64,000 nucleotides of DNA from Pseudorhodobacter turbinis (GTDB taxonomy: Bacteria; Pseudomonadota; Alphaproteobacteria; Rhodobacterales; Rhodobacteraceae), in contig NZ_CP039965.1 of NCBI RefSeq assembly GCF_005234135.1, positions 1,178,001 through 1,242,000 of the forward strand, in the 5' to 3' direction. Every line of letters begins with the position of its first letter. Within the stretch, counting starts at the first letter, position 1. A program made the position numbers and the translations under genes. The notes beneath the pieces were generated by a model. It saw only the letters and a program-made list of their open reading frames with translations, was not told the DNA's origin and searched no databases. Of the stretch, positions 48,926-59,099 are shown in pieces.

Positions 48926-50761
48926 TTAGTCTTCCATCGCTTCGAGCTCGTCGATAAAGCCGGAAATCATGTCCAGCCCCTTATCCCAGAACGCAGGGTC
49001 CGAGGCATCAAGACCGAAGGGGGCCAGAAGGTCTTTGTGGTGCATCGATCCGCCCGCCTTGAGCATGTCGAAATATTTCTCCTCAAACCCCGGCAGCCCG
49101 TCGGCATAGGCCGCGTAAAGCGCGTTCACAAGGCCGTCGCCAAAGGCATAGGCATAGACGTAGAACGGCGAGTGGACGAAATGCGGAACATAGGCCCAGA
49201 AGGTCTCATAGCCGTCCATGAATTCAAAGGCATCGCCGAGGCTTTGGGCTTGTACGCTCATCCACAGGGCGTTGATGTCATCGGGCGTTAGCTCCCCCTC
49301 GCGGCGTGCGGCGTGCAGTTTGCATTCGAAATCATAAAAGGCGATCTGGCGGACGACGGTGTTGATCATATCCTCCACCTTGCCGGCCAGAAGGGTCTTG
49401 CGTTCGGCCTTGGTTTTCGCCCCATCCAACAGCTTGCGGAAGGTCAGCATCTCGCCAAAAACGCTTGCCGTTTCCGCCAAGGTGAGTGGGGTCGAAGATA
49501 GCAGCTCCCCCTGATCGGCGGCTAGAACCTGATGGACACCGTGGCCCAGCTCATGCGCCAAGGTCATGACATCACGCGGTTTCCCAAGGTAGTTGAGCAT
49601 GACATAGGGGTGTACCGTCGTCACCGTCGGATGCGCAAAAGCCCCCGGAGCCTTGCCCGGCTTTACGCCCGCATCAATCCAGCCTTTGGTAAAGAACGGC
49701 TCTGCCAGCTCGGCCATTTTCGGGGAAAAGGCGGCATAGGCATCAGTCACGGTTTTGCGTGCCTCATCCCAATCCACCACGCGCGGGGCGTCGGTTGGCA
49801 GGGGCGCGTTGCGATCCCAGACCTGCAGGGTGTCAAGGCCCATCCACTTGGCTTTCAGGCGGTAATAGCGATGCGAAAGCTTGGGGTAGGCGGCGACAAC
49901 GGCATCGCGCAGGGCTTCGACCACCTCAGGCTCTACATGGTTGGAAAGGTGACGGCTGGTCTGCGGGGATGGCATCTTGCGCCAGCGATCCTCAACCTCT
50001 TTTTCCTTGGCGAGCGTGTTATGGACGCGGGCAAAAAGCTTGATGTTCTTGTCAAATACCGCGGCCAGCGCGCGTGATGCGGCCTCACGCTTGGCGCGCT
50101 CGGGATCGGTCAGCAGGTTCAACGTGGCCTCAAGGTTCAACGGCTCTTCTTCGCCCTCAACCTCAAACATCAGGCCGGCCATGGTTTCATCAAAAAGACG
50201 ATTCCAAGCGGCTGCACCAACGGTGGATTGGTCGTGCAGGAATTTCTCCAGCTCGTCTGACAGTTGGTGCGGGCGCATGGCGCGCATCCGTTCAAACACC
50301 GGCTTGTAGCGCGCCAGATCGGCATTGGCCGCCAGCAGCCCTGCCAGATGGGCATCATCCAAACGGTTGAATTCCAGTCCGAAAAACACCAAAGGCGTGG
50401 TAAACGTGGTGATGCTATCCTGTGCGTCGGCCATGAATTTGGCGCGGTCGCTATCCATGGTGTTCTGGTAATAGCGCAGACCGGCATAGGACATGATCCG
50501 CCCTGCGGTGATGTCGATCGCCTCATACTCATGGACGCAGGTCAACATCGCATCTGCATCCAGATCGGCCAGCTTGCCTTCATAATTGGCGGCAAAACCT
50601 GCGCAGGCTGTTTCCAGCCACGCCATGTCACGGGTAAACTCCGGCGCATCAGGGGCAGGGTAAAGGTCGGTCAGATCCCAATCTGGCAGCTTTCCCAAGC
50701 CCCCCGCCCCGTTTGCGGTGGCATTGGCGTCAAATACTGGGCGGCGATCAAACAGCGTCAT
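48926..50761 (-). CDS. pepF: M3-family oligoendopeptidase F
   Basis: 611 aa, cytoplasmic zinc metallopeptidase cleaving short peptides. Active-site HELGHGVHQ (about residues 404-412) with the downstream Glu in TLAETASVFGEM. Other family sequence: PSPQTSRHLSNHVEPE, HPYVMLNYLGKPRDV, SPFYVYAYAFGDGLVNALY. Length is standard. Confidence 0.94.
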   Translation of the reverse strand: MTLFDRRPVFDANATANGAGGLGKLPDWDLTDLYPAPDAPEFTRDMAWLETACAGFAANYEGKLADLDADAMLTCVHEYEAIDITAGRIMSYAGLRYYQNTMDSDRAKFMADAQDSITTFTTPLVFFGLEFNRLDDAHLAGLLAANADLARYKPVFERMRAMRPHQLSDELEKFLHDQSTVGAAAWNRLFDETMAGLMFEVEGEEEPLNLEATLNLLTDPERAKREAASRALAAVFDKNIKLFARVHNTLAKEKEVEDRWRKMPSPQTSRHLSNHVEPEVVEALRDAVVAAYPKLSHRYYRLKAKWMGLDTLQVWDRNAPLPTDAPRVVDWDEARKTVTDAYAAFSPKMAELAEPFFTKGWIDAGVKPGKAPGAFAHPTVTTVHPYVMLNYLGKPRDVMTLAHELGHGVHQVLAADQGELLSSTPLTLAETASVFGEMLTFRKLLDGAKTKAERKTLLAGKVEDMINTVVRQIAFYDFECKLHAARREGELTPDDINALWMSVQAQSLGDAFEFMDGYETFWAYVPHFVHSPFYVYAYAFGDGLVNALYAAYADGLPGFEEKYFDMLKAGGSMHHKDLLAPFGLDASDPAFWDKGLDMISGFIDELEAMED

Positions 50762-50963
50762 GGGAAAACCTCAATCCATTCATTCCTCTTCTATCTATGG
50801 TCGCGGGCCCGTCGGGTGCAACCCTGCGAAGGCTTTCTTTTCTGTCGGGATGTCTGGCGTAGCAGGATGTGTGTTATTCATCAGCTTTTGGATGAAATAC
50901 TGCCTGCGGGGCCCAAATATGTTTGTTTTTGGCAGGTTTGGTGAAGGGGCTCTGATGCGAAGG

Positions 50964-51884
50964 TCATGGATTTGCGGCGAACAATGCTGTTGCTGCATCG
51001 TAAAAACGCCTGCGGCTCTGGGGGAATTCGGCCATCAACTCATGCTCTGCCTGCGCAATGGCTTTAAGGCGCCCTTTGGGCCAATGCGCCATGCGGGCGT
51101 GGATTGCTGTGGCGGCGACCACCTTTTCCGCATCGCCTACCATGCAGATTGCAGGCAGATCAGGCGAGGGCAGGCGGCCGAGCGTGCGGCATTCACGCAA
51201 GGCTGCATCGAGCCAACGCAGGCTGGGGCCGCCAAGCGTAAGTTCCGGGTGGTTGCGGGCTTGGGATTGCAGCCAAGCATAGCTTTCGGCGTCCTTTGTC
51301 AGGACGTTGCCCTTAAAGGGGGTGGCGGCCAAGTAGGTGGCAGCGGAATATCCGGGGACATAGCGCTGCCCAAGGCCCAAGACACAAGCCAGCTTTGAAA
51401 TAATACGTGCAGGTAGCGCCCATTTGAGACCCCACATCGGCGCAGAGAAAGCCACGGCCTTGACCGCGACCCCATCCATCAGTGCACGCAAGCCAATGCA
51501 GCCACCCATCGAATGACATGCCATGTAAAAGGGACCAGAGATGCCCAAAGCGGTCAGTTTGGCCTGCATCGTGGCCAAGTCTTGCTGATACTGTGCGAAA
51601 TTATCGACATGGCCCTGCATCGGGTCTGGCTTTGGCCGATCGGAAAGCCCTTGGCCGCGCCAGTCTATCACCGCAACGCTATAGCCGCGCGCACCGAATT
51701 CAGCGGCGGGACGGCTATATTTTTCAATATATTCGGTGCGCCCGGGCAACATCAGTACCGTGCCCTTATCCCCCTTCGGCCACAAACCCATGCGCAGGCG
51801 CACGCCATCGGCGGTTGTCAGCCAATAGGCGCGGCCCCCCTCAGGGCCTTGCGCATGATCACCAAAGAAAGGGGCTTGGGGCAT
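50964..51884 (-). CDS. Alpha/beta hydrolase, lysophospholipase-like
   Basis: 306 aa. The fold shows VLMLPGRTEYIEKYSRPAAE (oxyanion region), VAVIDWRGQGLSDRP, the nucleophile elbow CHSMGGCIG (Ser), and AICMVGDAEKVV (Asp) followed by AQAEHELMAEF (His). PldB-type monoacylglycerol/lysophospholipid hydrolase. Its ATG overlaps the SCP2 stop (TAATG), so the two are coupled. Confidence 0.87.
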   Translation of the reverse strand: MPQAPFFGDHAQGPEGGRAYWLTTADGVRLRMGLWPKGDKGTVLMLPGRTEYIEKYSRPAAEFGARGYSVAVIDWRGQGLSDRPKPDPMQGHVDNFAQYQQDLATMQAKLTALGISGPFYMACHSMGGCIGLRALMDGVAVKAVAFSAPMWGLKWALPARIISKLACVLGLGQRYVPGYSAATYLAATPFKGNVLTKDAESYAWLQSQARNHPELTLGGPSLRWLDAALRECRTLGRLPSPDLPAICMVGDAEKVVAATAIHARMAHWPKGRLKAIAQAEHELMAEFPQSRRRFYDAATALFAANP

Positions 51885-52168
51885 TAGCCAAGCGCCGAGG
51901 CAAGCTGCATCGCCATGCCCATCGATCCGTCAACCGAAAGCTTGCCCGACATAAAGGCAGTCGTCGGGTTCATCTCCCCTTCGAGAATCGCCTGAAATAC
52001 CTCGGCAGAGGCGGAAAGGGTCACGTCTGCCTCCTCGTCACCCGCGCGGACGCCGTTTTCGTCGATCATGATGGATCCTTCGCCCTCAATCTCGAATTTC
52101 GCAATACCGTCAAAGCTTTGCACTTTTTCGGACAGTTTTGCCACGGCGGTCTCGATCACTGCGCTCAT
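51884..52168 (-). CDS. SCP2 sterol-carrier-domain protein
   Basis: 94 aa, one SCP2 domain: KFEIEGEGSIMIDENGV, DEEADVTLSASAEVFQAILE, GEMNPTTAFMSGKLSVDGS, then MQLASALG. Hydrophobic-pocket lipid carrier, cytoplasmic. AAGGA lies 5 nt before ATG 52168. Coupled to the lysophospholipase-like gene, which suits lipid handling. Confidence 0.9.
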   Translation of the reverse strand: MSAVIETAVAKLSEKVQSFDGIAKFEIEGEGSIMIDENGVRAGDEEADVTLSASAEVFQAILEGEMNPTTAFMSGKLSVDGSMGMAMQLASALG

Positions 52169-52245
52169 TGGATTTCCTTCTTTATCTTGCATCAAATTAC
52201 GCGGAGCATATGGTCTTTTCCGCCCCACGCGCTACTGTTTCGACT

Positions 52246-52806
52246 ATGAAACCACGCGCCCCCTTTCACAATCGTATCGTTGCGACAGTTTTCCTGATTT
52301 TTTCGGGATTATCCGGTTTGCCGGCAATGGCCGATGGCTTGGACAGTCTGTTTGACGACCTTCAGACCGCAGAGCCGCAAGCGGCAGAGCGGGTGGAGCG
52401 CAAGATCTGGCGGGAATGGTCGAAATCCGGTTCTGCCGCGATGGATCTGTTGCTTAAGCGCGGGCGGGACGCGCTGGATGAGGGCGAGACGCAGGCCGCG
52501 ATTGAACATTTCACCGCCCTTATCGATCACGCCCCCGATTTTGCCGAGGCCTGGAATGGACGTGCCACTGCTTATTTCCAAGCTGGGCTTTATGGGCCGT
52601 CGGTTGCCGATATTGCGCAAGCTCTGCGCCTCAACCCGCGCCACTTTGGTGCCATGTCCGGCTTTGCCCGGATATTGGAGGATACTGGCGAGCCTGACCG
52701 CGCCTTGCAGGTTTACCGTTCCGCGCTTGCTATACATCCCCATCTTTCGGGGGTAAGTGAAGCCGTGACACGGCTAGAGACCCTCGCAGCCGGTCAGGAA
52801 CTATAG
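52246..52806 (+). CDS. Exported TPR-repeat protein
   Basis: 186 aa. Hydrophobic N-terminus (NRIVATVFLIFSGLSGLPAMA) predicts export. About three TPR units follow: AMDLLLKRGRDALDEGETQA, HAPDFAEAWNGRATAYFQAG, LNPRHFGAMSGFARILEDTG, DRALQVYRSALAIHP. Likely periplasmic scaffold; partner unknown. No good ribosome site precedes ATG 52246; ATG 52210 is the alternative. Confidence 0.8.
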   Translation: MKPRAPFHNRIVATVFLIFSGLSGLPAMADGLDSLFDDLQTAEPQAAERVERKIWREWSKSGSAAMDLLLKRGRDALDEGETQAAIEHFTALIDHAPDFAEAWNGRATAYFQAGLYGPSVADIAQALRLNPRHFGAMSGFARILEDTGEPDRALQVYRSALAIHPHLSGVSEAVTRLETLAAGQEL

Positions 52807-52823
52807 CAACGACAGGCAGGCCC

Positions 52824-55679
52824 ATGCGCAGCACCGGACAGGTAACGGCGGTTCTGGGACCGACCAACACCGGCAAAACCCATTACGCAATTGAACGGAT
52901 GCTGGCCCATCGTACGGGTGTGATCGGCCTGCCGCTGCGTCTGCTTGCGCGCGAGGTCTATGATCGCATCGTCGCCAAGCGCGGCCCCGGTGTGGTGGCA
53001 TTGGTGACGGGAGAGGAACGGATTGTCCCCGACCGCACGCAATATTGGGTCTGTACCGTTGAGGCGATGCCGCTGGAGATCGGTGCCGATTTCGTCGCAA
53101 TCGACGAGATCCAGCTTTGCGCCGATACCGAGCGCGGCCATGTCTTTACCGACCGGCTTTTGCGGGCGCGTGGCCTGCATGAGACCTTGTTTCTGGGCGC
53201 CGATACCATGCGCCCTGCGATTGCGGCGCTGGTGCCGAATGTGCAATTCATGGCGCGGCCACGATTGTCCGAACTTACCTATGCAGGTTCGAAAAGGATA
53301 AGCCGGATGCCGGAAAGATCGGCAATTGTCGGCTTTTCTGTTGAAAATGTATATGCTATCGCCGAGCTGATCCGCCGCACCAAGGGCGGTTGTGCCGTGG
53401 TGATGGGCGCGCTTTCGCCCCGTACCCGCAACGCGCAGGTAGAGATGTATCAAAACGGTGATGTGGATTATCTGGTTGCCACCGATGCAATTGGCATGGG
53501 GCTGAACCTCGACATCAAACATGTCGCATTTTCCTCGACTGCAAAATTCGATGGCCACCGGATGCGTGGGCTTTATCCGCAAGAGCTGGCGCAGATTGCA
53601 GGTCGCGCGGGGCGGTACATGACGGCAGGTACCTTTGGCGTGACGGGTGAGGCGCGCCCTTTGCACGATGAGGTGATCGAGGCGATTGAGGAACACCGCT
53701 TTGCGCCCGTGCGTAAATTGTCATGGCGAAATGAGCAGCTGGAATTCGGCACCGTCCCGCGGCTTTTGGCGGGGTTGGAACGCCATACCGATGACGAGTG
53801 GCTGTCGCGGGCCCGCGATGCCGATGATGTGACGGCGCTTAAAACGCTTTGGGCGATGCCGGAAGTCCATGATCAGGTGAAAACGCCACAAGATGTGCGC
53901 CTGTTGTGGGATGTGTGCCGAATCCCTGATTTCCGTGGCATTTCAACCACAGACCATGCGGTTTTGTTGCAAGGGATTTTTGACTATTTGCGCAAGGGGC
54001 AGGTTCCTGCCGACTGGATGGCCGCCCAAATACGTCGAATTGACCGGATTGAGGGTGATATTGACACCTTATCGAAACGTTTGTCCTTTATTCGCACTTG
54101 GACTTATGTCGCCCAACGTAAAAACTGGGTTGCAGACGAAGCCCATTGGCAGCAAGAGACCAGGGCTGTAGAAGACCGCTTGTCAGACGCGCTCCATGCG
54201 GGCCTGACCCAACGATTTGTTGATCGGCGCACTTCTGTGCTCATGCGCCGGTTGAAGCAGAAGGAGAGCCTTGTGGCCGAGGTGAATGACAAAGGCGAAG
54301 TGACGGTAGAGGGCGAATTTGTGGGGAAGCTGGAAGGCTTCCGCTTTCGTCAGGATGCGACCGCCACGGCGGACGAAGCGCGCACATTGCGCCAGGCTGC
54401 GGTGCAAGCACTGAAGCCTGAATTCCACCTGCGCTCGGATAAATTTTATAATGCACCGGATACGGAGCTGGACTTTACCGAGCAAGGTGGCCTGATGTGG
54501 GGCAACTCTGCGATGGGCAAGCTGGTTGCGGGCGCGGATGCGCTGCGCCCCGGTGTTGAGGCCTTCGTCGATGAGGACGCAGGCCCCGAGATCGCCGAAA
54601 AGGTAAAACGCCGCTTGCAGCATTTTATCGACCGCAAGGTGGCAACCCTGTTTGAACCCCTGCTGAACATGAGTCGGGATGAAACCCTTGCCGGCCTTGC
54701 GCGCGGCTTTGCGTTTCAGATGGTCGAAGGTCTGGGCATCTTGCCGCGTGAAGCCGTGGCAGATGAGGTCAAGGCGCTGGATCAGGAAGCCCGCGGGCAA
54801 CTGCGTAAGCATGGCATCCGTTTTGGTCAGTATACCATCTTTCAGCAAGCATTGCTTAAGCCTGCACCAACGCGGTTGCGTCTGGTTTTGTGGTCTCTTG
54901 CCAATGGCTTGGATGAATTTCCAGAAAGCCCGCCACCCGGTTTGGTGACGATTCCGAACATTCCTGATGTGCCGGTGCAGCATTACACACTTGCAGGCTA
55001 TCGTCCTGCAGGCAGCCGCGCGATCCGCATCGATATGTTGGAACGTCTGGCCGATTTGCTGCGCGGTCAAGACAGCCGTGGCGGGTTTGAGGCTGTGCCT
55101 GATATGCTTTCGATTACCGGCCTGACGTTGGAACAGTTCGGCGATCTGATGGGTGGCCTTGGGTATAAAGGGGAAAAGGGCGAGCGTCCGAAATCCAAAC
55201 CCGCAGCCCCCAAAGAGCTGACGGCGGAAGATATCGCCGCGGCAGCCGCCGCAGCCGCAGCGGCAAGCAAGCTCGCCGTGCCCGAAGACGTGCCGGTCGA
55301 TGCCGCCCCCGCAGATGCGGAGACCCCAGAGGCGACCGCTGCCGAGGCGGATGCATCAGAAGCGCCAGCGGTGGAGATGGAGCATTTCATCACCTTCACA
55401 TGGGCGCCACGTCCGCGTGTCGACCGTCGGCCTGCACGCCGCGATGTCCCTCAGGCTGATGGCGCTGCCCCACGTGGTGAGCGTCCGGCCGGGCAGGGCA
55501 AGCGCCCTGATGGTGGTAAAGGCAAGCGTCCCGAAGGCGGGTTCAAGGGTAAGGGCAAGGGCGGCAAGCCACCCCAAAAAGGCCCGCAGAAATTCGAATC
55601 ACGTCCTGCACGGGCTGAGAAGAAGATCGATCCGGACAATCCTTTCGCGGCTCTTGCTGCCCTGAAGGGTAAGATCTGA
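52824..55679 (+). CDS. Suv3-like ATP-dependent helicase
   Basis: 951 aa, related to mitochondrial Suv3 RNA helicases. Walker A AVLGPTNTGKTHYAIERML (about residues 9-27), DEIQ box VAIDEIQLCAD, motif III-like LFLGADTMRP, and motif VI ELAQIAGRAGRYM. The C-terminal third has an Ala-rich linker (about residues 800-830) and a basic Gly/Lys/Pro tail (GKGKGGKPPQKGPQKF), probably for RNA binding. Expected role is RNA unwinding in turnover or ribosome metabolism. 4 bp before the S4-domain gene. Confidence 0.9.
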   Translation: MRSTGQVTAVLGPTNTGKTHYAIERMLAHRTGVIGLPLRLLAREVYDRIVAKRGPGVVALVTGEERIVPDRTQYWVCTVEAMPLEIGADFVAIDEIQLCADTERGHVFTDRLLRARGLHETLFLGADTMRPAIAALVPNVQFMARPRLSELTYAGSKRISRMPERSAIVGFSVENVYAIAELIRRTKGGCAVVMGALSPRTRNAQVEMYQNGDVDYLVATDAIGMGLNLDIKHVAFSSTAKFDGHRMRGLYPQELAQIAGRAGRYMTAGTFGVTGEARPLHDEVIEAIEEHRFAPVRKLSWRNEQLEFGTVPRLLAGLERHTDDEWLSRARDADDVTALKTLWAMPEVHDQVKTPQDVRLLWDVCRIPDFRGISTTDHAVLLQGIFDYLRKGQVPADWMAAQIRRIDRIEGDIDTLSKRLSFIRTWTYVAQRKNWVADEAHWQQETRAVEDRLSDALHAGLTQRFVDRRTSVLMRRLKQKESLVAEVNDKGEVTVEGEFVGKLEGFRFRQDATATADEARTLRQAAVQALKPEFHLRSDKFYNAPDTELDFTEQGGLMWGNSAMGKLVAGADALRPGVEAFVDEDAGPEIAEKVKRRLQHFIDRKVATLFEPLLNMSRDETLAGLARGFAFQMVEGLGILPREAVADEVKALDQEARGQLRKHGIRFGQYTIFQQALLKPAPTRLRLVLWSLANGLDEFPESPPPGLVTIPNIPDVPVQHYTLAGYRPAGSRAIRIDMLERLADLLRGQDSRGGFEAVPDMLSITGLTLEQFGDLMGGLGYKGEKGERPKSKPAAPKELTAEDIAAAAAAAAAASKLAVPEDVPVDAAPADAETPEATAAEADASEAPAVEMEHFITFTWAPRPRVDRRPARRDVPQADGAAPRGERPAGQGKRPDGGKGKRPEGGFKGKGKGGKPPQKGPQKFESRPARAEKKIDPDNPFAALAALKGKI

Positions 55680-55683
55680 CCTT

Positions 55684-56040
55684 TTGGCGGGACGAAAGAC
55701 AAAATCCGGGGGCGGGCCAGCCGCCCCCGAAGCCAGCCAAGAGGCGGATGGAAAAATCCGGCTTGATAAATGGCTGTTTTACGCACGTTTTTTCAAAACG
55801 CGGGTGATCGCCTCTGCCATGATCACCAAGGGCCGGTTGCGTCTGAATGACCAACGCCAAAGCAAACCCGGCCACAGTATTGGCCCCGGTGATGTGCTGA
55901 CCTTTCCAACGGGGCGTCAAACCCGTGTTATCCGCGTGGTCGGCCTGAATGACCGACGTGGCCCCGCCGCCGAGGCGCAAGCAATGTACACTGACCTAGA
56001 CCCCCCAATTGAGACTGCGACAGCATCCCCGCTTGAATGA
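55684..56040 (+). CDS. S4-domain RNA-binding protein (Hsp15-like)
   Basis: 118 aa. S4 fold: IRLDKWLFYARFFKTRVIAS, MITKGRLRLNDQRQSKPG and GPGDVLTFPTGRQTRVI. Hsp15 binds free 50S subunits with stalled nascent chains. TTG 55684 is the likely start, 4 bp after the helicase stop. Co-transcription with an RNA helicase supports a ribosome-rescue or RNA-turnover unit. Confidence 0.85.
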   Translation: MAGRKTKSGGGPAAPEASQEADGKIRLDKWLFYARFFKTRVIASAMITKGRLRLNDQRQSKPGHSIGPGDVLTFPTGRQTRVIRVVGLNDRRGPAAEAQAMYTDLDPPIETATASPLE

Positions 56041-56106
56041 TGGGCGCAGGTGATTTATCCAAAGGGCCAACGCTTTTCGCGACCCCGAAAATGGATGAGG
56101 CCAGCC

Positions 56107-56445
56107 ATGACCTATGTGGTTATCGATAACTGCATCGCCTGCAAATATACCGACTGCGTCGAAGTCTGTCCGGTGGATTGCTTCTATGAAGGCGAGAACA
56201 TGCTGGTGATTCATCCGGATGAATGCATTGATTGCGGCGTATGCGAACCCGAATGCCCCGCAGATGCCATCCGCCCCGACACAGAGCCGGACATGGAAAA
56301 ATGGGTTGAATTCAATCGCAAGTATTCCGAAAGCTGGCCGGTAATTGTCTCGAAGAAAGATCCGCTTCCGGGATATGAAGAACGTGACGGTGAAACCGAT
56401 AAGGTTACCAAGTACTTTTCCGAGGCACCCGGCGAAGGCGGCTGA
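56107..56445 (+). CDS. fdxA: 7Fe ferredoxin FdxA
   Basis: 112 aa. Cluster motifs [19 protein letters not shown] ([3Fe-4S]/[4Fe-4S]) and [17 protein letters not shown], with the C-terminal DUF3470 extension ([20 protein letters not shown]). Soluble electron carrier. ATG 56107 is the family start. Confidence 0.95.
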   Translation: MTYVVIDNCIACKYTDCVEVCPVDCFYEGENMLVIHPDECIDCGVCEPECPADAIRPDTEPDMEKWVEFNRKYSESWPVIVSKKDPLPGYEERDGETDKVTKYFSEAPGEGG

Positions 56446-56693
56446 TCAGTTACGATGGTGTTTTTGGTCTAAGGATTCCCGTTTGCGGGGGGCTGAAACC
56501 GTGCGATTCTTCTTCTGTTGGAATCAGCCCGATTCTGTGCTATGATCCCTTAAAGATAAACAAGGGATGCCACGCCTGCCCCAGCGCATCTGGGGGAACT
56601 ATCTCTGGATATAGGATTTGATCGCGGCAGCCGTTTCGGTTGCGCGTGGTTTTTTCGTCCAGAGGGTTTGCATTTTAACGAGGAAGCACTTGA

Positions 56694-57203
56694 ATGACAA
56701 AGACCAAAAAGCCTGACTTTCGTCCTAATGAGTTTGTTGTGTATCCGGCCCATGGGGTTGGTCGCATTGTCTCCATCGAAGAACAGGAAATTGCTGGGCT
56801 CCATCTGGAGCTGTTTGTCGTCTCCTTTGAAAAGGACAAAATGACGTTGCGGGTGCCAACCCATAAGGCAACGGAAATTGGTATGCGTTCGCTGTCCTCG
56901 CCGGATCTGATCAACAAGGCGTTGGAGACGCTTAAAGGCAAAGCCCGCGTTAAGCGTGCCATGTGGTCCCGTCGTGCGCAGGAGTATGAGCAAAAGATCA
57001 ACTCTGGTGATCTGCTTTCGATCGCTGAAGTGGTTCGTGATTTGCACCGCACCGATGATCAGCGTGAGCAGTCTTATTCCGAACGCCAGCTTTATGAAGC
57101 CGCGTTGGAGCGGCTGACTCGCGAAGTCGCTGCTGTTTCCAGTGTAGATGAAATGATTGCGCAGAAAACCGTGGGTGATGTGTTGATGTCGCGCGCGGCA
57201 TAA
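56694..57203 (+). CDS. carD: CarD-family transcription regulator
   Basis: 169 aa. N-terminal Tudor-like RNA polymerase-binding domain (FVVYPAHGVGRIVSIEEQEI, LELFVVSFEKDKMTLRVPTH) and a C-terminal helical DNA-binding domain (VKRAMWSRRAQEYEQKINSG, EVVRDLHRTD). CarD stabilises open complexes, notably at rRNA promoters. GAGGAAG precedes the ATG. Alone between fdxA and cobS. Confidence 0.95.
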   Translation: MTKTKKPDFRPNEFVVYPAHGVGRIVSIEEQEIAGLHLELFVVSFEKDKMTLRVPTHKATEIGMRSLSSPDLINKALETLKGKARVKRAMWSRRAQEYEQKINSGDLLSIAEVVRDLHRTDDQREQSYSERQLYEAALERLTREVAAVSSVDEMIAQKTVGDVLMSRAA

Positions 57204-57224
57204 AACCGTTTCAATAATTTGTAT

Positions 57225-57253
57225 AACGGCGGCCATACGGGCCGCCGTTTTGC
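57225..57253 (+). terminator. Intrinsic terminator after carD
   Basis: AACGGCGGCC-atacg-GGCCGCCGTT followed by TTG; a 10-bp stem between carD and the convergent cobS. Confidence 0.75.
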
Positions 57254-57254
57254 A

Positions 57255-57998
57255 TTAGGTCAGATGCGCCGCGATGAGGCATAGGGCCGTCGCCTCGGCC
57301 AGCTGTTGGCTGGCCCCCAGAATATCGCCGGTTTGCCCGCCGATTTTGGCCCGTGCCATCATGGCCAGCCCGGAAACCGCCACCACAATACCAAACAATC
57401 CCACCAGCCCCGCAGCCCCGAGCGTAAGCGCAAACCCCGTGGCGATCAGCACGCCGATGCCCGCCGCAGCACGTGGCACTTGCCCTACAGTTTGCGACAG
57501 CCCGCTTCCGCGCGCATTTGGCAATGCAGCCATCAATAGTGCCATCGGCGCGCGCGACATCGCCCCCACGACCACAATGACCCAAAACTGCTCGGCCCCG
57601 ATCAAGCCCGCCAATGCAGACCAGCGGACAAGCCCCACAACCAGCAAAGCCATCACCCCATAGGTGCCGATATGGCTGTCCTTCATAATAAGAAGCCGCC
57701 GCGCCTTATCCCATCCACCCCATAGCCCATCAGCTGTGTCGGCCAAACCATCTTCATGCAGCGCGCCGGTCATCATCGCTTGGATCCCCAACACCAGAGC
57801 GGCAGCGATACCGGCACCCAAGGGCTGCGCTGCCATTGCGACCAGTGCGGCCAACGCGCCCACAATCGCGCCCGCCAAGGGCCAAGCCCATGCAGCCTGC
57901 GGCGGCGTAATTCGCGCTGAGGGGCGCAGGGGCAGGCGCGTCAACAGCCGCAGGGCGCCCGTGATATCGTGCAAACCGGGTTTGTTGTTCTGGGGCAT
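57255..57998 (-). CDS. cobS: Adenosylcobinamide-GDP ribazoletransferase
   Basis: 247-aa inner-membrane enzyme joining AdoCbi-GDP to alpha-ribazole in the last steps of cobalamin synthesis. Signature GALHEDGLADTADGLWGG (about residues 78-95), then MKDSHIGTYGVMALLV, and several membrane helices. Divergent from cobT, whose product it uses. No riboswitch was seen in the 81-bp gap. Confidence 0.94.
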   Translation of the reverse strand: MPQNNKPGLHDITGALRLLTRLPLRPSARITPPQAAWAWPLAGAIVGALAALVAMAAQPLGAGIAAALVLGIQAMMTGALHEDGLADTADGLWGGWDKARRLLIMKDSHIGTYGVMALLVVGLVRWSALAGLIGAEQFWVIVVVGAMSRAPMALLMAALPNARGSGLSQTVGQVPRAAAGIGVLIATGFALTLGAAGLVGLFGIVVAVSGLAMMARAKIGGQTGDILGASQQLAEATALCLIAAHLT

Positions 57999-58079
57999 GG
58001 TTTTATCCTTGTCGGCGCTGGTAAAAGCCTGACCGCTTAGCTACCCAAGGCAGCAGTAAACGACAAGGAGGCCCGCCCC

Positions 58080-59090
58080 ATGATGACCCAATTCACTGAT
58101 GTTTCCGAATTTCAGAATGCTTTTATCGCGGCGGCTGGGCAGGATGCTGCCTCTCGTCAGGGGGCAAGCCAGCGCAATGCGCAGTTGACCAAACCACCCG
58201 GCGCCTTGGGCAGGCTAGAGGATCTGGCGATTTGGTATGCGGGCTGGCGCGGCACCGACCGCCCCCGTATTGCGGCACCACAGGTGATCGTCTTTGCCGG
58301 AAATCACGGGGTGGCGGCGCAGGGGGTCTCGGCCTTTCCGCCCGAGGTCACGGTGCAGATGGTTGCCAATTTCCGCGCTGGCGGGGCAGCGATCAACCAA
58401 TTGGCAAAGCTTTTTGGTGCGCAAATCTCGGTGCATGCATTGGACTTGGATCGCCCGACGGAAGATTTTACCACCGCGCCTGCGATGGATAAGGCCGAGC
58501 TGTTGGCAGCATTGCAGGTGGGGTGGGATGCGGTGGACCCGGCCTCGGATGTGTTGATTACCGGGGAAATGGGCATCGGCAACACCACGCCCGCGGCCGC
58601 GATGTGTTGTGCCTTGTGGGGGGGCGATATTGCCGGATGGGTCGGGCGCGGGACGGGCGTGGATGATGCGGGGCTGGCGCGCAAGCTGGACGCTGTGACC
58701 AAAGGTTTGGCGTTGCATCAGGGGCGTGACCCGATGGAGGTGCTGCGCTGTTTGGGCGGCCGAGAGATTGCGGCGATGACGGGGGCAATTGCGCGCGCAA
58801 GGCTGCTGCGTATTCCGGTTATCCTCGACGGGTTTATTTGCTGCGCTGCCGCCTCGGTCCTTGCGAAACTTTTGCCGACGGGCTTGGACCATTGCGTCGC
58901 GGGCCATGTCAGCGCCGAGACAGCGCACCCCGCCTTGCTGCATCATCTGGGCCAAGAACCGCTTTTGTCCTTGGGCTTGCGGCTTGGCGAAGGGTCGGGG
59001 GCGGCGCTTGCGCTTGGCGTGCTGCAAGGGGCGATTGCCTGCCATTCGGGCATGGCGACATTTGCCGAGGCGGGTGTCGCGGCTGGATAA
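58080..59090 (+). CDS. cobT: Nicotinate-nucleotide--DMB phosphoribosyltransferase
   Basis: 336 aa. Makes alpha-ribazole-phosphate from dimethylbenzimidazole. Motifs: [53 protein letters not shown], and the active-site Glu in [20 protein letters not shown] precedes tandem ATGs at 58080 and 58083. Divergent partner of cobS. Confidence 0.96.
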   Translation: MMTQFTDVSEFQNAFIAAAGQDAASRQGASQRNAQLTKPPGALGRLEDLAIWYAGWRGTDRPRIAAPQVIVFAGNHGVAAQGVSAFPPEVTVQMVANFRAGGAAINQLAKLFGAQISVHALDLDRPTEDFTTAPAMDKAELLAALQVGWDAVDPASDVLITGEMGIGNTTPAAAMCCALWGGDIAGWVGRGTGVDDAGLARKLDAVTKGLALHQGRDPMEVLRCLGGREIAAMTGAIARARLLRIPVILDGFICCAAASVLAKLLPTGLDHCVAGHVSAETAHPALLHHLGQEPLLSLGLRLGEGSGAALALGVLQGAIACHSGMATFAEAGVAAG

Positions 59091-59099
59091 GGGCGCGGC

